Shown here: one piece after another, positions 29,524 through 38,387 of the stretch | How the letters are laid out: each line of letters opens with the position of its first letter | How positions within the stretch are numbered: position 1 is the stretch's first letter | From: Lachnospiraceae bacterium | GTDB taxonomy: Bacteria > Bacillota > Clostridia > Lachnospirales > Lachnospiraceae | Length of the DNA: 64,000 nucleotides | Reading direction: 5' to 3' | Assembly (NCBI GenBank): GCA_022774705.1 | Contig: JALFLM010000181.1 | Location: 19,966-83,965 of the forward strand | Notes under the pieces: generated by a model | What the model was told of the DNA's origin: nothing | The model's input: the letters and a program-made list of their open reading frames with translations, nothing else | Databases searched by the model: none | Translations under genes and position numbers: made by a program

Positions 29524-29583
29524 ATGAGAATTTATTATCGAATGAGGAAGGAGATGTCTGCCGGTACACACCGGCGGCGGTGA
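29524..29583 (+). CDS. Candidate arginine-rich leader peptide MRIYYRMRKEMSAGTHRRR* upstream of argC
   Basis: 20 codons read directly; 6 Arg of 19 residues, CGG CGG CGG TGA at end; stop overlaps argC GTG (GTGA) and SD. Confidence 0.55.
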   Translation: MRIYYRMRKEMSAGTHRRR

Positions 29584-29588
29584 ACATT

Positions 29589-30629
29589 ATGATTAAAGCA
29601 GGTATTATCGGTTCCACTGGTTATGCTGGAGCAGAACTTGTCAGATTACTGTATCAGCATGAGGAAGCGGAGGTAGTCTGGTATGGCTCCAGAAGCTATG
29701 TGGATAAAAAGTATTACAGCGTATACCCCAACATGTTTGAAATTATAGATGCGGACTGTCTGGATGACAACATGGCAGAGCTTGCCGAAAGGGTGGATGT
29801 GATCTTTACGGCAACTCCTCAGGGACTGTGCGCTTCCCTTGTCAATGAAGATATTTTATCAAAGGTGAAAATCGTTGATCTGAGTGCCGATTTCCGTCTG
29901 AAGGATGTGGATGTGTATGAAAAATGGTATAAAATTCAGCATAAGAGTCCTCAGTTTATTCCGGAAGCTGTGTACGGGCTGTGCGAGGTCAACAGAGAGC
30001 AGGTTAAAAGCGCAAGGCTGGTGGCCAATCCCGGCTGCTATACGACATGTTCCATTCTGACGGCGTATCCGCTGGTTAAGGAAGGGCTCATCAATCCCGA
30101 TACACTGATCATCGACGCCAAGTCGGGAACTTCCGGTGCAGGCCGCGGTGCCAAGGTGGACAACCTGTTCTGTGAAGTCAATGAGAATATGAAGGCCTAC
30201 GGTGTTACGACACACAGGCATACACCTGAAATCGAGGAACAGCTGGGTTATGCATGCGGCAGAAAAATCATGGTTAATTTTACACCTCATCTTGTGCCCA
30301 TGCAGAGAGGCATTCTGGCTACGGAATATGCGTCTCTGATGCCCGGTGTGACTGCAGCTGATATCCGCAGCGCTTATGATAAGTATTATAAAGAAGAAAA
30401 ATTTGTCCGTGTACTGCCGGAGGGTATGGTGCCTCAGACACGCTTTGTGGAAGGCAGCAATTATGTGGATGTGAATTTTGTAGTGGATGAACGGACCGGC
30501 CGGGTGGTTATGATGGGAGCCATGGATAATCTGGTTAAAGGTGCTGCAGGTCAGGCGGTTCAGAATATGAATCTGCTGTTCGGTCTGCCGGAGGATATGG
30601 GGCTGAAGCAGGTACCCATGTTCCCGTAA
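29589..30629 (+). CDS. argC: N-acetyl-gamma-glutamyl-phosphate reductase
   Basis: IKAGIIGSTGYAGAELVRLL; NPGCYTTCSIL; alternative GTG start at 29580. Confidence 0.95.
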   Translation: MIKAGIIGSTGYAGAELVRLLYQHEEAEVVWYGSRSYVDKKYYSVYPNMFEIIDADCLDDNMAELAERVDVIFTATPQGLCASLVNEDILSKVKIVDLSADFRLKDVDVYEKWYKIQHKSPQFIPEAVYGLCEVNREQVKSARLVANPGCYTTCSILTAYPLVKEGLINPDTLIIDAKSGTSGAGRGAKVDNLFCEVNENMKAYGVTTHRHTPEIEEQLGYACGRKIMVNFTPHLVPMQRGILATEYASLMPGVTAADIRSAYDKYYKEEKFVRVLPEGMVPQTRFVEGSNYVDVNFVVDERTGRVVMMGAMDNLVKGAAGQAVQNMNLLFGLPEDMGLKQVPMFP

Positions 30630-30701
30630 ATGAACCATGGCGGGATATAAAGCAGCCCGGTATGAAAAAACTGTAAAATCAGAAGAGGGAAAGGAAAAAC
30701 T

Positions 30702-31613
30702 ATGACAGATAATAAATCAATGGATGAAATGGATGAGATTATGAAAAAAGCGGAAGTGCTGATAGAAGCTCTTCCTTATATACAGCGGTTCAACCGCAAA
30801 ATCATTGTGGTAAAATACGGCGGAAGTGCCATGGTGGATGATGAGCTGAAACGCAGCGTGATCGCAGATGTGGTGCTGCTGAAGCTGGTTGGATTCAAGC
30901 CGATCATTGTACATGGCGGCGGTAAGGAAATCAGCAGATGGGTTTCCAAAACCGGTATGGAACCGCATTTTATCAACGGTCTCCGTGTAACAGATGAACC
31001 GACTATGGAAATTGCGGAGATGGTATTGAACCGGGTGAATAAGAGCCTGGTACAGATGATTCAGCAGCTGGGTGTCAGAGGCGTCGGCATCAGCGGCAAG
31101 GACGGAGGACTGCTTCACGTTCAGAAGCGGTATTCAGATGGACAGGATATCGGCTATGTGGGAGAAATCGACGCGGTGGATCCCAAGATCCTGTATGATT
31201 TACTGGAAAAGGATTTCCTTCCTGTTGTCTGCCCCATCGGTTACGATGACAATTATGATACCTACAATATCAATGCAGACGACGCAGCCTGTGCCATTGC
31301 CAAAGCGGTTAAGGCGGAAAAACTGGCATTTTTATCGGATATTGAAGGTGTTTACAGAGATTTTAACGATAAATCCACTCTGATCTCCGAACTGGAGCTG
31401 GGGGAAGCAGAACGATTTATAAAAGAAGGTTTTGTGGGCGGAGGTATGATTCCGAAGCTTGGCAACTGTATCGAAGCCCTGAAGGAAGGCGTTTCCCGGG
31501 TACATATTCTGGACGGAAGAATCCCCCACTGCCTGCTTCTGGAGATTTTCACCAACAGAGGTATCGGTACCGCAATTCTGAATCACAAGGAGGAGAGATA
31601 CTATCATGAGTAA
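30702..31613 (+). CDS. argB: Acetylglutamate kinase
   Basis: [35 protein letters not shown]. Confidence 0.95.
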   Translation: MTDNKSMDEMDEIMKKAEVLIEALPYIQRFNRKIIVVKYGGSAMVDDELKRSVIADVVLLKLVGFKPIIVHGGGKEISRWVSKTGMEPHFINGLRVTDEPTMEIAEMVLNRVNKSLVQMIQQLGVRGVGISGKDGGLLHVQKRYSDGQDIGYVGEIDAVDPKILYDLLEKDFLPVVCPIGYDDNYDTYNINADDAACAIAKAVKAEKLAFLSDIEGVYRDFNDKSTLISELELGEAERFIKEGFVGGGMIPKLGNCIEALKEGVSRVHILDGRIPHCLLLEIFTNRGIGTAILNHKEERYYHE

Positions 31614-32820
31614 CACGATCGAAAAGCTGAAAGCAATGCCGAAGGAAGACGCGATTGCCTGTGCGGAGGACGTTCTCCTTCATACCTACAATCGTTATCA
31701 GATTATACTGGAAAAAGGCGAGGGTATGTATCTGTATGATTCGGAAGGAAAAAAATATCTTGATTTCTGCGCCGGAATTGCTGTTTTTGCTCTGGGATAC
31801 AAAAATGAAAAGTTTAACAACGCTGTGAAGGATCAGGTGGATAAGCTGGTTCATACCTCCAATTACTATTATAATTTCCCTTCCATCGCAGCTGCACAGA
31901 AGCTGACAAAAGCAGCCCGTATGGATAGAGTATTCTTCACCAACAGCGGTACGGAGGCCATCGAAGGTGCCATTAAAACAGCAAGAAAATATGCATTTAA
32001 CAAAGATGGAAGGACCGATCATGAGATTATTGCCATGAATCATTCCTTCCACGGCAGAAGTATGGGCGCTTTGTCTGTTACAGGCAATCCCCATTATCAG
32101 GAGGCATTCAGACCGCTGATCGGCGGTGTGAAATTCGCTGATTACAATGATCTGGACAGCGTAAAAGCGCTGGTGACCGATAAAACCTGTGCCATTATTC
32201 TGGAGCCGGTTCAGGGGGAAGGCGGTATTTATCCTGCCGCAGAAGAATTCCTGAAAGGCCTGCGGGTGTTGTGTGATGAGAAGGATATTCTGCTGATTTT
32301 CGATGAGATTCAGTGCGGTATGGGCAGAACCGGTGAGATGTTTGCCTGTCAGAGATACGGCGTGGATCCGGACGTGATGACGGTGGCAAAGGCACTGGGC
32401 TGCGGGCTTCCCGTGGGAGCATTTCTGGTGAAGGAAAAAGCAGCTTCTCTGGTGGCAGGAGATCATGGCAGCACATATGGCGGCAATCCGCTGGTGGGTG
32501 CGGCTGCCAATGCGGTTTTCGATATTTTCGAAGAAGAACATATTCTTGATAATGTGCGGGAAACAGGAAGCTATCTCTATGAAAAGCTGGAAGCTGTTGC
32601 CAAAGCTCATGAGGAGATCGTGGATCACAGAGGTGTGGGCTTTATGCAGGGGCTGGAATTTTCTGTTCCCGTGGGTCCCATTGTTTCAAAATGTATTGAA
32701 AGCGGCCTGATTCTGATCTCGGCAGGCGCTGATACGATCCGGTTTATTCCTCCGCTGATTGCCCGTAAAGAACATGTGGATCAGATGGTGGAGATTCTCG
32801 AGTCATGTCTGAAAAAATAA
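31606..32820 (+). CDS. argD: Acetylornithine aminotransferase
   Basis: [48 protein letters not shown]; 8-bp overlap with argB. Confidence 0.93.
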   Translation: MSNTIEKLKAMPKEDAIACAEDVLLHTYNRYQIILEKGEGMYLYDSEGKKYLDFCAGIAVFALGYKNEKFNNAVKDQVDKLVHTSNYYYNFPSIAAAQKLTKAARMDRVFFTNSGTEAIEGAIKTARKYAFNKDGRTDHEIIAMNHSFHGRSMGALSVTGNPHYQEAFRPLIGGVKFADYNDLDSVKALVTDKTCAIILEPVQGEGGIYPAAEEFLKGLRVLCDEKDILLIFDEIQCGMGRTGEMFACQRYGVDPDVMTVAKALGCGLPVGAFLVKEKAASLVAGDHGSTYGGNPLVGAAANAVFDIFEEEHILDNVRETGSYLYEKLEAVAKAHEEIVDHRGVGFMQGLEFSVPVGPIVSKCIESGLILISAGADTIRFIPPLIARKEHVDQMVEILESCLKK

Positions 32821-34151
32821 AAAGAGAAGAAAAAAACGCGGAGAAAAAAACAGTGAAGGCCTCCGTGCAGGATGAGATCGATTACGTAAAAGGAGAGATG
32901 AGCCACCTGAAGGAACATACGACGGAACGAATTGTAACCATGGGAAGCGGGCTGCGTTCTTTTGCAGAGTGGGCTGCTTTTGGTGTTCTGGTCGGGCTGG
33001 CTGCCGGTTTTGTGGCATCTGTTTTCGGTCTGCTTCTGGGTGAGATCACAGCTTACAGAATGACCCATCCCCAGCTGATTCTGGGACTGCCCTTTGCCGG
33101 GCTCTCCATAGTGTTCCTGTATTATCATTTCGGGGAGTCGGGTGATGGGGGAACCAATCTGGTGCTTGATTCTGTGAGAAAAGGCGGTAATGTTCCCTGG
33201 TATGTGGCGGTACGTATCTTCCTGGCGACGGCGGTTACCCATCTGTTCGGCGGTTCTGCGGGACGTGAGGGGGCAGCGCTGCAGCTGGGAGGTTCCATCA
33301 GTTCCACACTGGCAAAAATCCTGCACCGGGAGGACAAAAACCCGACCATCACCGTTATGTGCGGTATGAGCGCGGCTTTTTCCGCTCTTTTCGGTACGCC
33401 GCTGGCTGCTGCCGTTTTTGCCATGGAAGTGGTTAATGTGGGGAAGATGTATTATCCTGCACTGGTGCCCTGCAGTTTTGCAGCACTGGTCGGTTCCATG
33501 GTGGCAAAGGCCATGGGCGTGGAAAGTGAAGTTTTCGATATGTTTGCCATACCGGAGCTGACAGCAGTTACATTTGTGAAGGTTCTGATTCTTGCGGCCG
33601 GATGTGCGCTGGTCAGCATGCTGTTCTGCATCATTCTTCATGGGGCGCATACCTTTTTTCACAGGCCCATCTGGAATAAATATGTGTCCGTTTTCACGGC
33701 AGGTACGGTGGTTGTGCTGCTGACGGTGCTGGTGAATTCTTCTGATTACATGGGGACAGGAATGCATGTGATTGCCCGGGCTATTGAAGGGGAGGTCCGG
33801 CCGGAAGCATTTCTTTTGAAGATTGTTTTCACGGCGCTGACTCTGGGTGCCTGCTATAAAGGCGGAGAAATCGTTCCTTCCTTTTTCGTGGGAGCCACCT
33901 TCGGCTGTATTGCAGGGCAGATTCTCGGTCTTTCACCGTCCCTCTGTGCAGGCGTCGGCATGGTATCCGTATTCTGCGGCGTAACAAACTGCCCCATCAG
34001 TTCTCTGCTGATTGCAGCCGAACTGTTCGGTTTTGAAGGAATCCACTATTTCCTTATCGGTGTGGTTGTAAGTTACACGCTGTCAGGATATTACACTCTG
34101 TATTCCAGCCAGAAGATCATTTACAGAAAATACAGACAAAAAAGGATGTAA
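32805..34151 (+). CDS. ClC-family chloride channel/exchanger
   Basis: GGSAGREGAALQLGGSISS; GMSAAFSALFGTPLAAAVFAMEV. Confidence 0.9.
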   Translation: MSEKIKREEKNAEKKTVKASVQDEIDYVKGEMSHLKEHTTERIVTMGSGLRSFAEWAAFGVLVGLAAGFVASVFGLLLGEITAYRMTHPQLILGLPFAGLSIVFLYYHFGESGDGGTNLVLDSVRKGGNVPWYVAVRIFLATAVTHLFGGSAGREGAALQLGGSISSTLAKILHREDKNPTITVMCGMSAAFSALFGTPLAAAVFAMEVVNVGKMYYPALVPCSFAALVGSMVAKAMGVESEVFDMFAIPELTAVTFVKVLILAAGCALVSMLFCIILHGAHTFFHRPIWNKYVSVFTAGTVVVLLTVLVNSSDYMGTGMHVIARAIEGEVRPEAFLLKIVFTALTLGACYKGGEIVPSFFVGATFGCIAGQILGLSPSLCAGVGMVSVFCGVTNCPISSLLIAAELFGFEGIHYFLIGVVVSYTLSGYYTLYSSQKIIYRKYRQKRM

Positions 34152-34278
34152 AATCTTAATAAATCTTTAAGGACTTTTTATAATTTATTCAGAGGTGAAG
34201 ATATTGCTTTATTGTTCCGATTTGGTTACAATGTAGAGTACGGGACAGGTATTCCGATCTGCAGGGAAAGGAGTACCG

Positions 34279-35091
34279 ATGAAATACAGGCGCATAAAAG
34301 CAATAGCAATCCTTGTGATATTCCTGACTGCAGGAGTGCTTTACAGCGCAGATCGCAGTCAGGATATTTTTTTGTATGATAATGGTTTTTCGACCGGAGA
34401 GGAAACAGCTGCCCGCAGCGGGCCGGAGGCTGACGGCAGGGCAGAGGATTCCGGTGAATCAGCGGTCCCCGGCGAAAAGAGCGCCGGAGAACCGGCATCC
34501 GGTACAGGAACAGCATCCGGTACAGGAACAGCATCCGGTACAGGAACAACATCCGGTACAGGAACAACATCCGGTACAGAACCGGCATCCGGTGAGGGCA
34601 ACATATTGGAATCCGGGTCGGAGGTGCTGGTTCATGTTCATGTATGCGGAGCAGTGAAGAAGGCTGGTGTATACCTGCTTCCTGACAATTCCATTGTGGC
34701 GGATGCCATAGAGGAAGCCGGAGGCGTTGTGAAAGGCGGAGCCGTGGATTATCTGAATCTGGCGGGAACTGTATCGGAAGGTGATAAGATTTATGTCCCT
34801 TATCTGAAGGATGTGGAAGAACCCTGCGGTGTGGTGCTGCAGCCGTCTTCCGGTTCGGGAGCCCAGTCCGGACAGGGAGAGGGAAGCAGCAAAGCGGATA
34901 CTCTGGTGAATATCAATACTGCGGACAGTGCACAGCTTATGACGCTGCCCGGTATCGGGCAGACCAGAGCAGATGCGATCATTGCTTATCGGGAATCCCG
35001 GGGGGATTTTCAGAAGATTGAAGATATCATGAAGGTTTCCGGCATTAAAGAAGGGGCATTTAACAAAATCAGAGACCGGATAACGGTCTGA
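34279..35091 (+). CDS. comEA: ComEA-like DNA-binding protein (TM + SLBB + helix-hairpin-helix)
   Basis: VHVCGAVKKAGVYLLPDNSIVADAIEEAGG (SLBB); VNINTADSAQLMTLPGIGQTRADAIIAYRESRGDF (HhH). Confidence 0.9.
   Translation: MKYRRIKAIAILVIFLTAGVLYSADRSQDIFLYDNGFSTGEETAARSGPEADGRAEDSGESAVPGEKSAGEPASGTGTASGTGTASGTGTTSGTGTTSGTEPASGEGNILESGSEVLVHVHVCGAVKKAGVYLLPDNSIVADAIEEAGGVVKGGAVDYLNLAGTVSEGDKIYVPYLKDVEEPCGVVLQPSSGSGAQSGQGEGSSKADTLVNINTADSAQLMTLPGIGQTRADAIIAYRESRGDFQKIEDIMKVSGIKEGAFNKIRDRITV
34495..34592 (+). repeat. 18-bp in-frame tandem repeat encoding (ASGTGT)n in the ComEA linker
   Basis: GCATCCGGTACAGGAACA x3 followed by ACATCCGGTACAGGAACA and degenerate copies. Confidence 0.96.
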
Positions 35092-35133
35092 ATAAGGGCA
35101 GCCGCAGAGAAGACTGCTTTGGAGGATGAAGTT

Positions 35134-35832
35134 ATGAGTAAGAAGATTCTGGTTGTGGATGATGAGAAGCTGATTGTGAAAGGAATCAAATTCAGTCTTC
35201 AGCAGGAAGGCTGGGAAGTGGACTGTGCATATGACGGTGGTGAGGCACTGGAGATGGCAAAGCAGACAGAGTATGATATGGTTCTGCTGGATTTGATGCT
35301 GCCCGTGTATGAAGGTACGGCAGTGTGCCGTATGATCCGCGAGTTTTCCAACATGCCGATTATCATGCTGACAGCCAAGAACAGTGATATGGATAAGATT
35401 CTTGGTCTGGAATATGGTGCGGATGATTATGTGACAAAGCCTTTCAATCTTCTTGAAGTAAAAGCGCGGATTAAGGCGATTATGCGCCGGAGTGCGAAGC
35501 AGGAGAAAAAAGAAGAGGAGAATACGTCACGGATTATTGCGGGAGATCTGGTTCTGGACAGAGAAAGCCGCACCGTTGCCATCAGCGGCAAAGATATCAA
35601 TCTGACAGCCAAGGAATTTGATCTTCTGGAGCTGCTGCTTTTAAATCCCGGTAAGGTTTACAGCCGGGAAAAACTGCTGAATATTGTCTGGGGCTATGAA
35701 TATCCCGGCGATGTGCGTACAGTTGACGTTCATGTCAGAAGACTGCGTGAGAAGATTGAAAAGACCCCCAGTGATCCCAAATATGTGCAGACCAAGTGGG
35801 GAGTCGGATATTATTTCAAAGGACAGCAGTAG
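35134..35832 (+). CDS. OmpR/PhoB-family response regulator
   Basis: KILVVDDEKLIVKGIK, LLDLMLPVYEG, MLTAKNSDMDKILGLEYGADDYVTKPFN; C-terminal winged HTH. Confidence 0.93.
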   Translation: MSKKILVVDDEKLIVKGIKFSLQQEGWEVDCAYDGGEALEMAKQTEYDMVLLDLMLPVYEGTAVCRMIREFSNMPIIMLTAKNSDMDKILGLEYGADDYVTKPFNLLEVKARIKAIMRRSAKQEKKEEENTSRIIAGDLVLDRESRTVAISGKDINLTAKEFDLLELLLLNPGKVYSREKLLNIVWGYEYPGDVRTVDVHVRRLREKIEKTPSDPKYVQTKWGVGYYFKGQQ

Positions 35833-35844
35833 TTGGTGGAATTT

Positions 35845-37377
35845 ATGCGGTTATTTAAAAAGAGTGAACATCAGCTGGAAGAGGAGATGCTGGAAAATGG
35901 AAGGCACGTCAATCCGTTTCAGAATCATGTGGACAGCATAACGGGTGCATTCCGGTATTGCCTGAAAAGTTTTCGGGTAAGGGTTTTTCTGCTGATTGTT
36001 GTTATAGCCTGGGTTCCCTTTCTACTTCTGAATGAATATATTGCCAATGAATCCAGAACGATTCAGATCGAACAGAAGGTATCGGAACTTCAGTATCAGG
36101 TAAGGACACTTTCCAGGCAGATGAGCAGAGCGGATTATCTGAGCAATGTGGAAACACCGGCGGTTAATTCCGCTTTGAATGCGGAGATCGGTCTGCTTTC
36201 TGATTTGTATGACGGCCGTATTCTGGTGATTGGCGACAGTTTCCGCATTGTAAAGGACACTTACAGTACGGATACGGATAAGTACAACATTTCGTCAAAA
36301 GTACTCTCCTGTTTCAGGGAAGGGGAGAACACCGTCTACGATTATTACAGGGACGGCAGTTATGCGGAATTTACGGTTCCTGTTTATGACCAGGCTTTGA
36401 AGAATATCAAAGGTGTTATGGTGGTTTCCACCTCCATGAAGGATATTGAGGATATGGTGGCGGGGCAGAAGAAGCGGTACCAGATCATTGAAGTTGCTGT
36501 CTGCATCCTGCTCAGTGTGATAGCTTTTTTCTCTTCAGGCTGGCTGCTGCGGCCTTTCAAGAGCCTGGAGGACAATCTGAATCGTGCCAATCAGGGGGAT
36601 ATGCGTCCTATATCGGTGCCGGATTGTCTGGAGACCGAGCGGATTGCCGCTGTATATAATGAATCGCTTCTGAGGCTGAAGCATCTGGATGAAAGCCGGC
36701 AGGAGTTCGTGTCCAATGTGTCGCATGAGCTGAAGACACCGATTACATCGATCCGGATTCTGGCGGATTCTCTGATTTCCATGGGAGAAGCACCTGTGGA
36801 GCTGTATCAGGAATTCATGACCGACATCTCCAATGAGATCGACCGGGAGAGCCGGATTATCGATGATCTGCTGGAGATGGTAAAACTGGACCGGACCAAT
36901 GCGGAGCTGACGGTTCAGCGGGTTAATATGAACGAACTGATGGAAAGCGTGCTGAAGCGTCTGAAAGGAACAGCGGAAAAGCGCAATATTGTTGTTACAC
37001 TGGAATGTATGAGACCGGTTGTAGCCGATGTGGATGAACTGAAATTTACCAGACTGATCACCAATCTGGTGGAGAATGCCATCAAGTATAACAAGGATAA
37101 TGGCAGTGTTGCCGTTTCCCTGAATGCCGATCAGACTTATTTTTATGTGAAGATTGTGGATACCGGCGTTGGAATTCCGGAAGACGAGGTCGGCAAGATT
37201 TTTGAGCGTTTTTACCGGGTTGACAAGGCACGTTCCCGGGAAACCGGCGGAACCGGTCTGGGTCTTGCAATCTGTAAAAATATCGTTCAGCTGCATCATG
37301 GAATGATTCGTGTCAGCAGTGACTACGGGGTAGGTTCCACCTTTGTGGTTCGTGTACCCCTGGTATATATTCCATAA
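35845..37377 (+). CDS. Sensor histidine kinase (two TM, HAMP-like, HisKA, HATPase)
   Basis: FVSNVSHELKTPITSIRILADSLI; NLVENAIKYNKDNG; GGTGLGLAICKNIV. Confidence 0.93.
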   Translation: MRLFKKSEHQLEEEMLENGRHVNPFQNHVDSITGAFRYCLKSFRVRVFLLIVVIAWVPFLLLNEYIANESRTIQIEQKVSELQYQVRTLSRQMSRADYLSNVETPAVNSALNAEIGLLSDLYDGRILVIGDSFRIVKDTYSTDTDKYNISSKVLSCFREGENTVYDYYRDGSYAEFTVPVYDQALKNIKGVMVVSTSMKDIEDMVAGQKKRYQIIEVAVCILLSVIAFFSSGWLLRPFKSLEDNLNRANQGDMRPISVPDCLETERIAAVYNESLLRLKHLDESRQEFVSNVSHELKTPITSIRILADSLISMGEAPVELYQEFMTDISNEIDRESRIIDDLLEMVKLDRTNAELTVQRVNMNELMESVLKRLKGTAEKRNIVVTLECMRPVVADVDELKFTRLITNLVENAIKYNKDNGSVAVSLNADQTYFYVKIVDTGVGIPEDEVGKIFERFYRVDKARSRETGGTGLGLAICKNIVQLHHGMIRVSSDYGVGSTFVVRVPLVYIP

Positions 37378-37391
37378 AAACCGGAGGTAGT

Positions 37392-38387
37392 ATGAACAGG
37401 AAACGGGCAATAACAGTCGGATTTTTTCTGGCGTTTTTTACGATGCTTCTTCTTTCGTCCTGTGATAAAGAAACACGGAAAGAACCGGAGCCGAATCCGG
37501 AGAAGGGCATTTATCAGGTATACTATAAAGATGTAAAAGGAACGGAGCTGCTTGCTTCGACGGTGAATCTTGAGGATGATGCAAAAGACCGGCAATCTGT
37601 GGTGGATGCACTCATTCAGGCTCTGCAGAGTCAGAAAAAGGATGATCCCAGCATGGTTCCTGCCGTATCAGCCGGCCTGGAAGTTATCAGCTGTGACAGC
37701 AGTCTGCTGCCGTTCCTGACAATCAATTTTACAAAATCCTATTCCGAACAGAGCAGTGGAGATGAGATCCTGTGCCGGGCGGCGCTGGTACTGACACTGA
37801 CGCAGATTCCGGAGATTGAATATATCGATATTCAGGTGGAGGGACAGCCTCTGCTTGACAGTTCCGGCAAGCCGGTGGGAAAACTTTCGGCTGATAAATT
37901 CATGTCGGATACCAACGGCAATATGTTTTCACGTCAGAAAAATACGCTGATTCTGTATTTTGCCAGCACGGATGGCAAAGCACTGGAGGAAGTGGAGCGG
38001 ACGGTTCTGAATGACAGCAGCATGGCCATGGAAAAGCTGGTGATGCAGCTTCTGATCGAAGGTCCGCCGGATGGAAGTACAAAAGCGGTTCTTCCTGATA
38101 CGGTATCGGTGCTTGATATTTCAATACGGTCAGGAATCTGTTATGTGAATTTTGATTCGAATTTCCTTAATGATACCATGGATCTGGATCCGAAGATCAT
38201 TATCTATGCCATCGTGAATTCCCTGTCGGAGCTCTCGGATGTGAGCCAGGTACAGATTATGGTCAACGGTTCTTCGGATGTGAAATTCAAGGATACACTG
38301 TCACTGGCAAAGCCGTTTACAAAGGACCTGAACTATCTGTTTGTTCAGGAAAAGGAGACAGAAGGAGGAACTTTATCAGGAGAGTGA
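37392..38387 (+). CDS. GerMN-domain lipoprotein
   Basis: Lipobox LLSSC; two GerMN-like repeats (…ALIQALQSQ… / …KLVMQLLIEGPPDGSTKAVLPDTVSVLDISIRSGICYVNFDSNF). Confidence 0.85.
   Translation: MNRKRAITVGFFLAFFTMLLLSSCDKETRKEPEPNPEKGIYQVYYKDVKGTELLASTVNLEDDAKDRQSVVDALIQALQSQKKDDPSMVPAVSAGLEVISCDSSLLPFLTINFTKSYSEQSSGDEILCRAALVLTLTQIPEIEYIDIQVEGQPLLDSSGKPVGKLSADKFMSDTNGNMFSRQKNTLILYFASTDGKALEEVERTVLNDSSMAMEKLVMQLLIEGPPDGSTKAVLPDTVSVLDISIRSGICYVNFDSNFLNDTMDLDPKIIIYAIVNSLSELSDVSQVQIMVNGSSDVKFKDTLSLAKPFTKDLNYLFVQEKETEGGTLSGE

Noticed and set aside
29425-29580. T-box leader for the argC operon
   Set aside because: No AGGGTGGNACCGCG antiterminator motif; the leader ORF interpretation fits better.
34226-34588. 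Minus-strand repetitive ORF (…YRMLFLYRMLFLYRM…)
   Set aside because: Artefact of the 18-bp comEA repeat read antisense.
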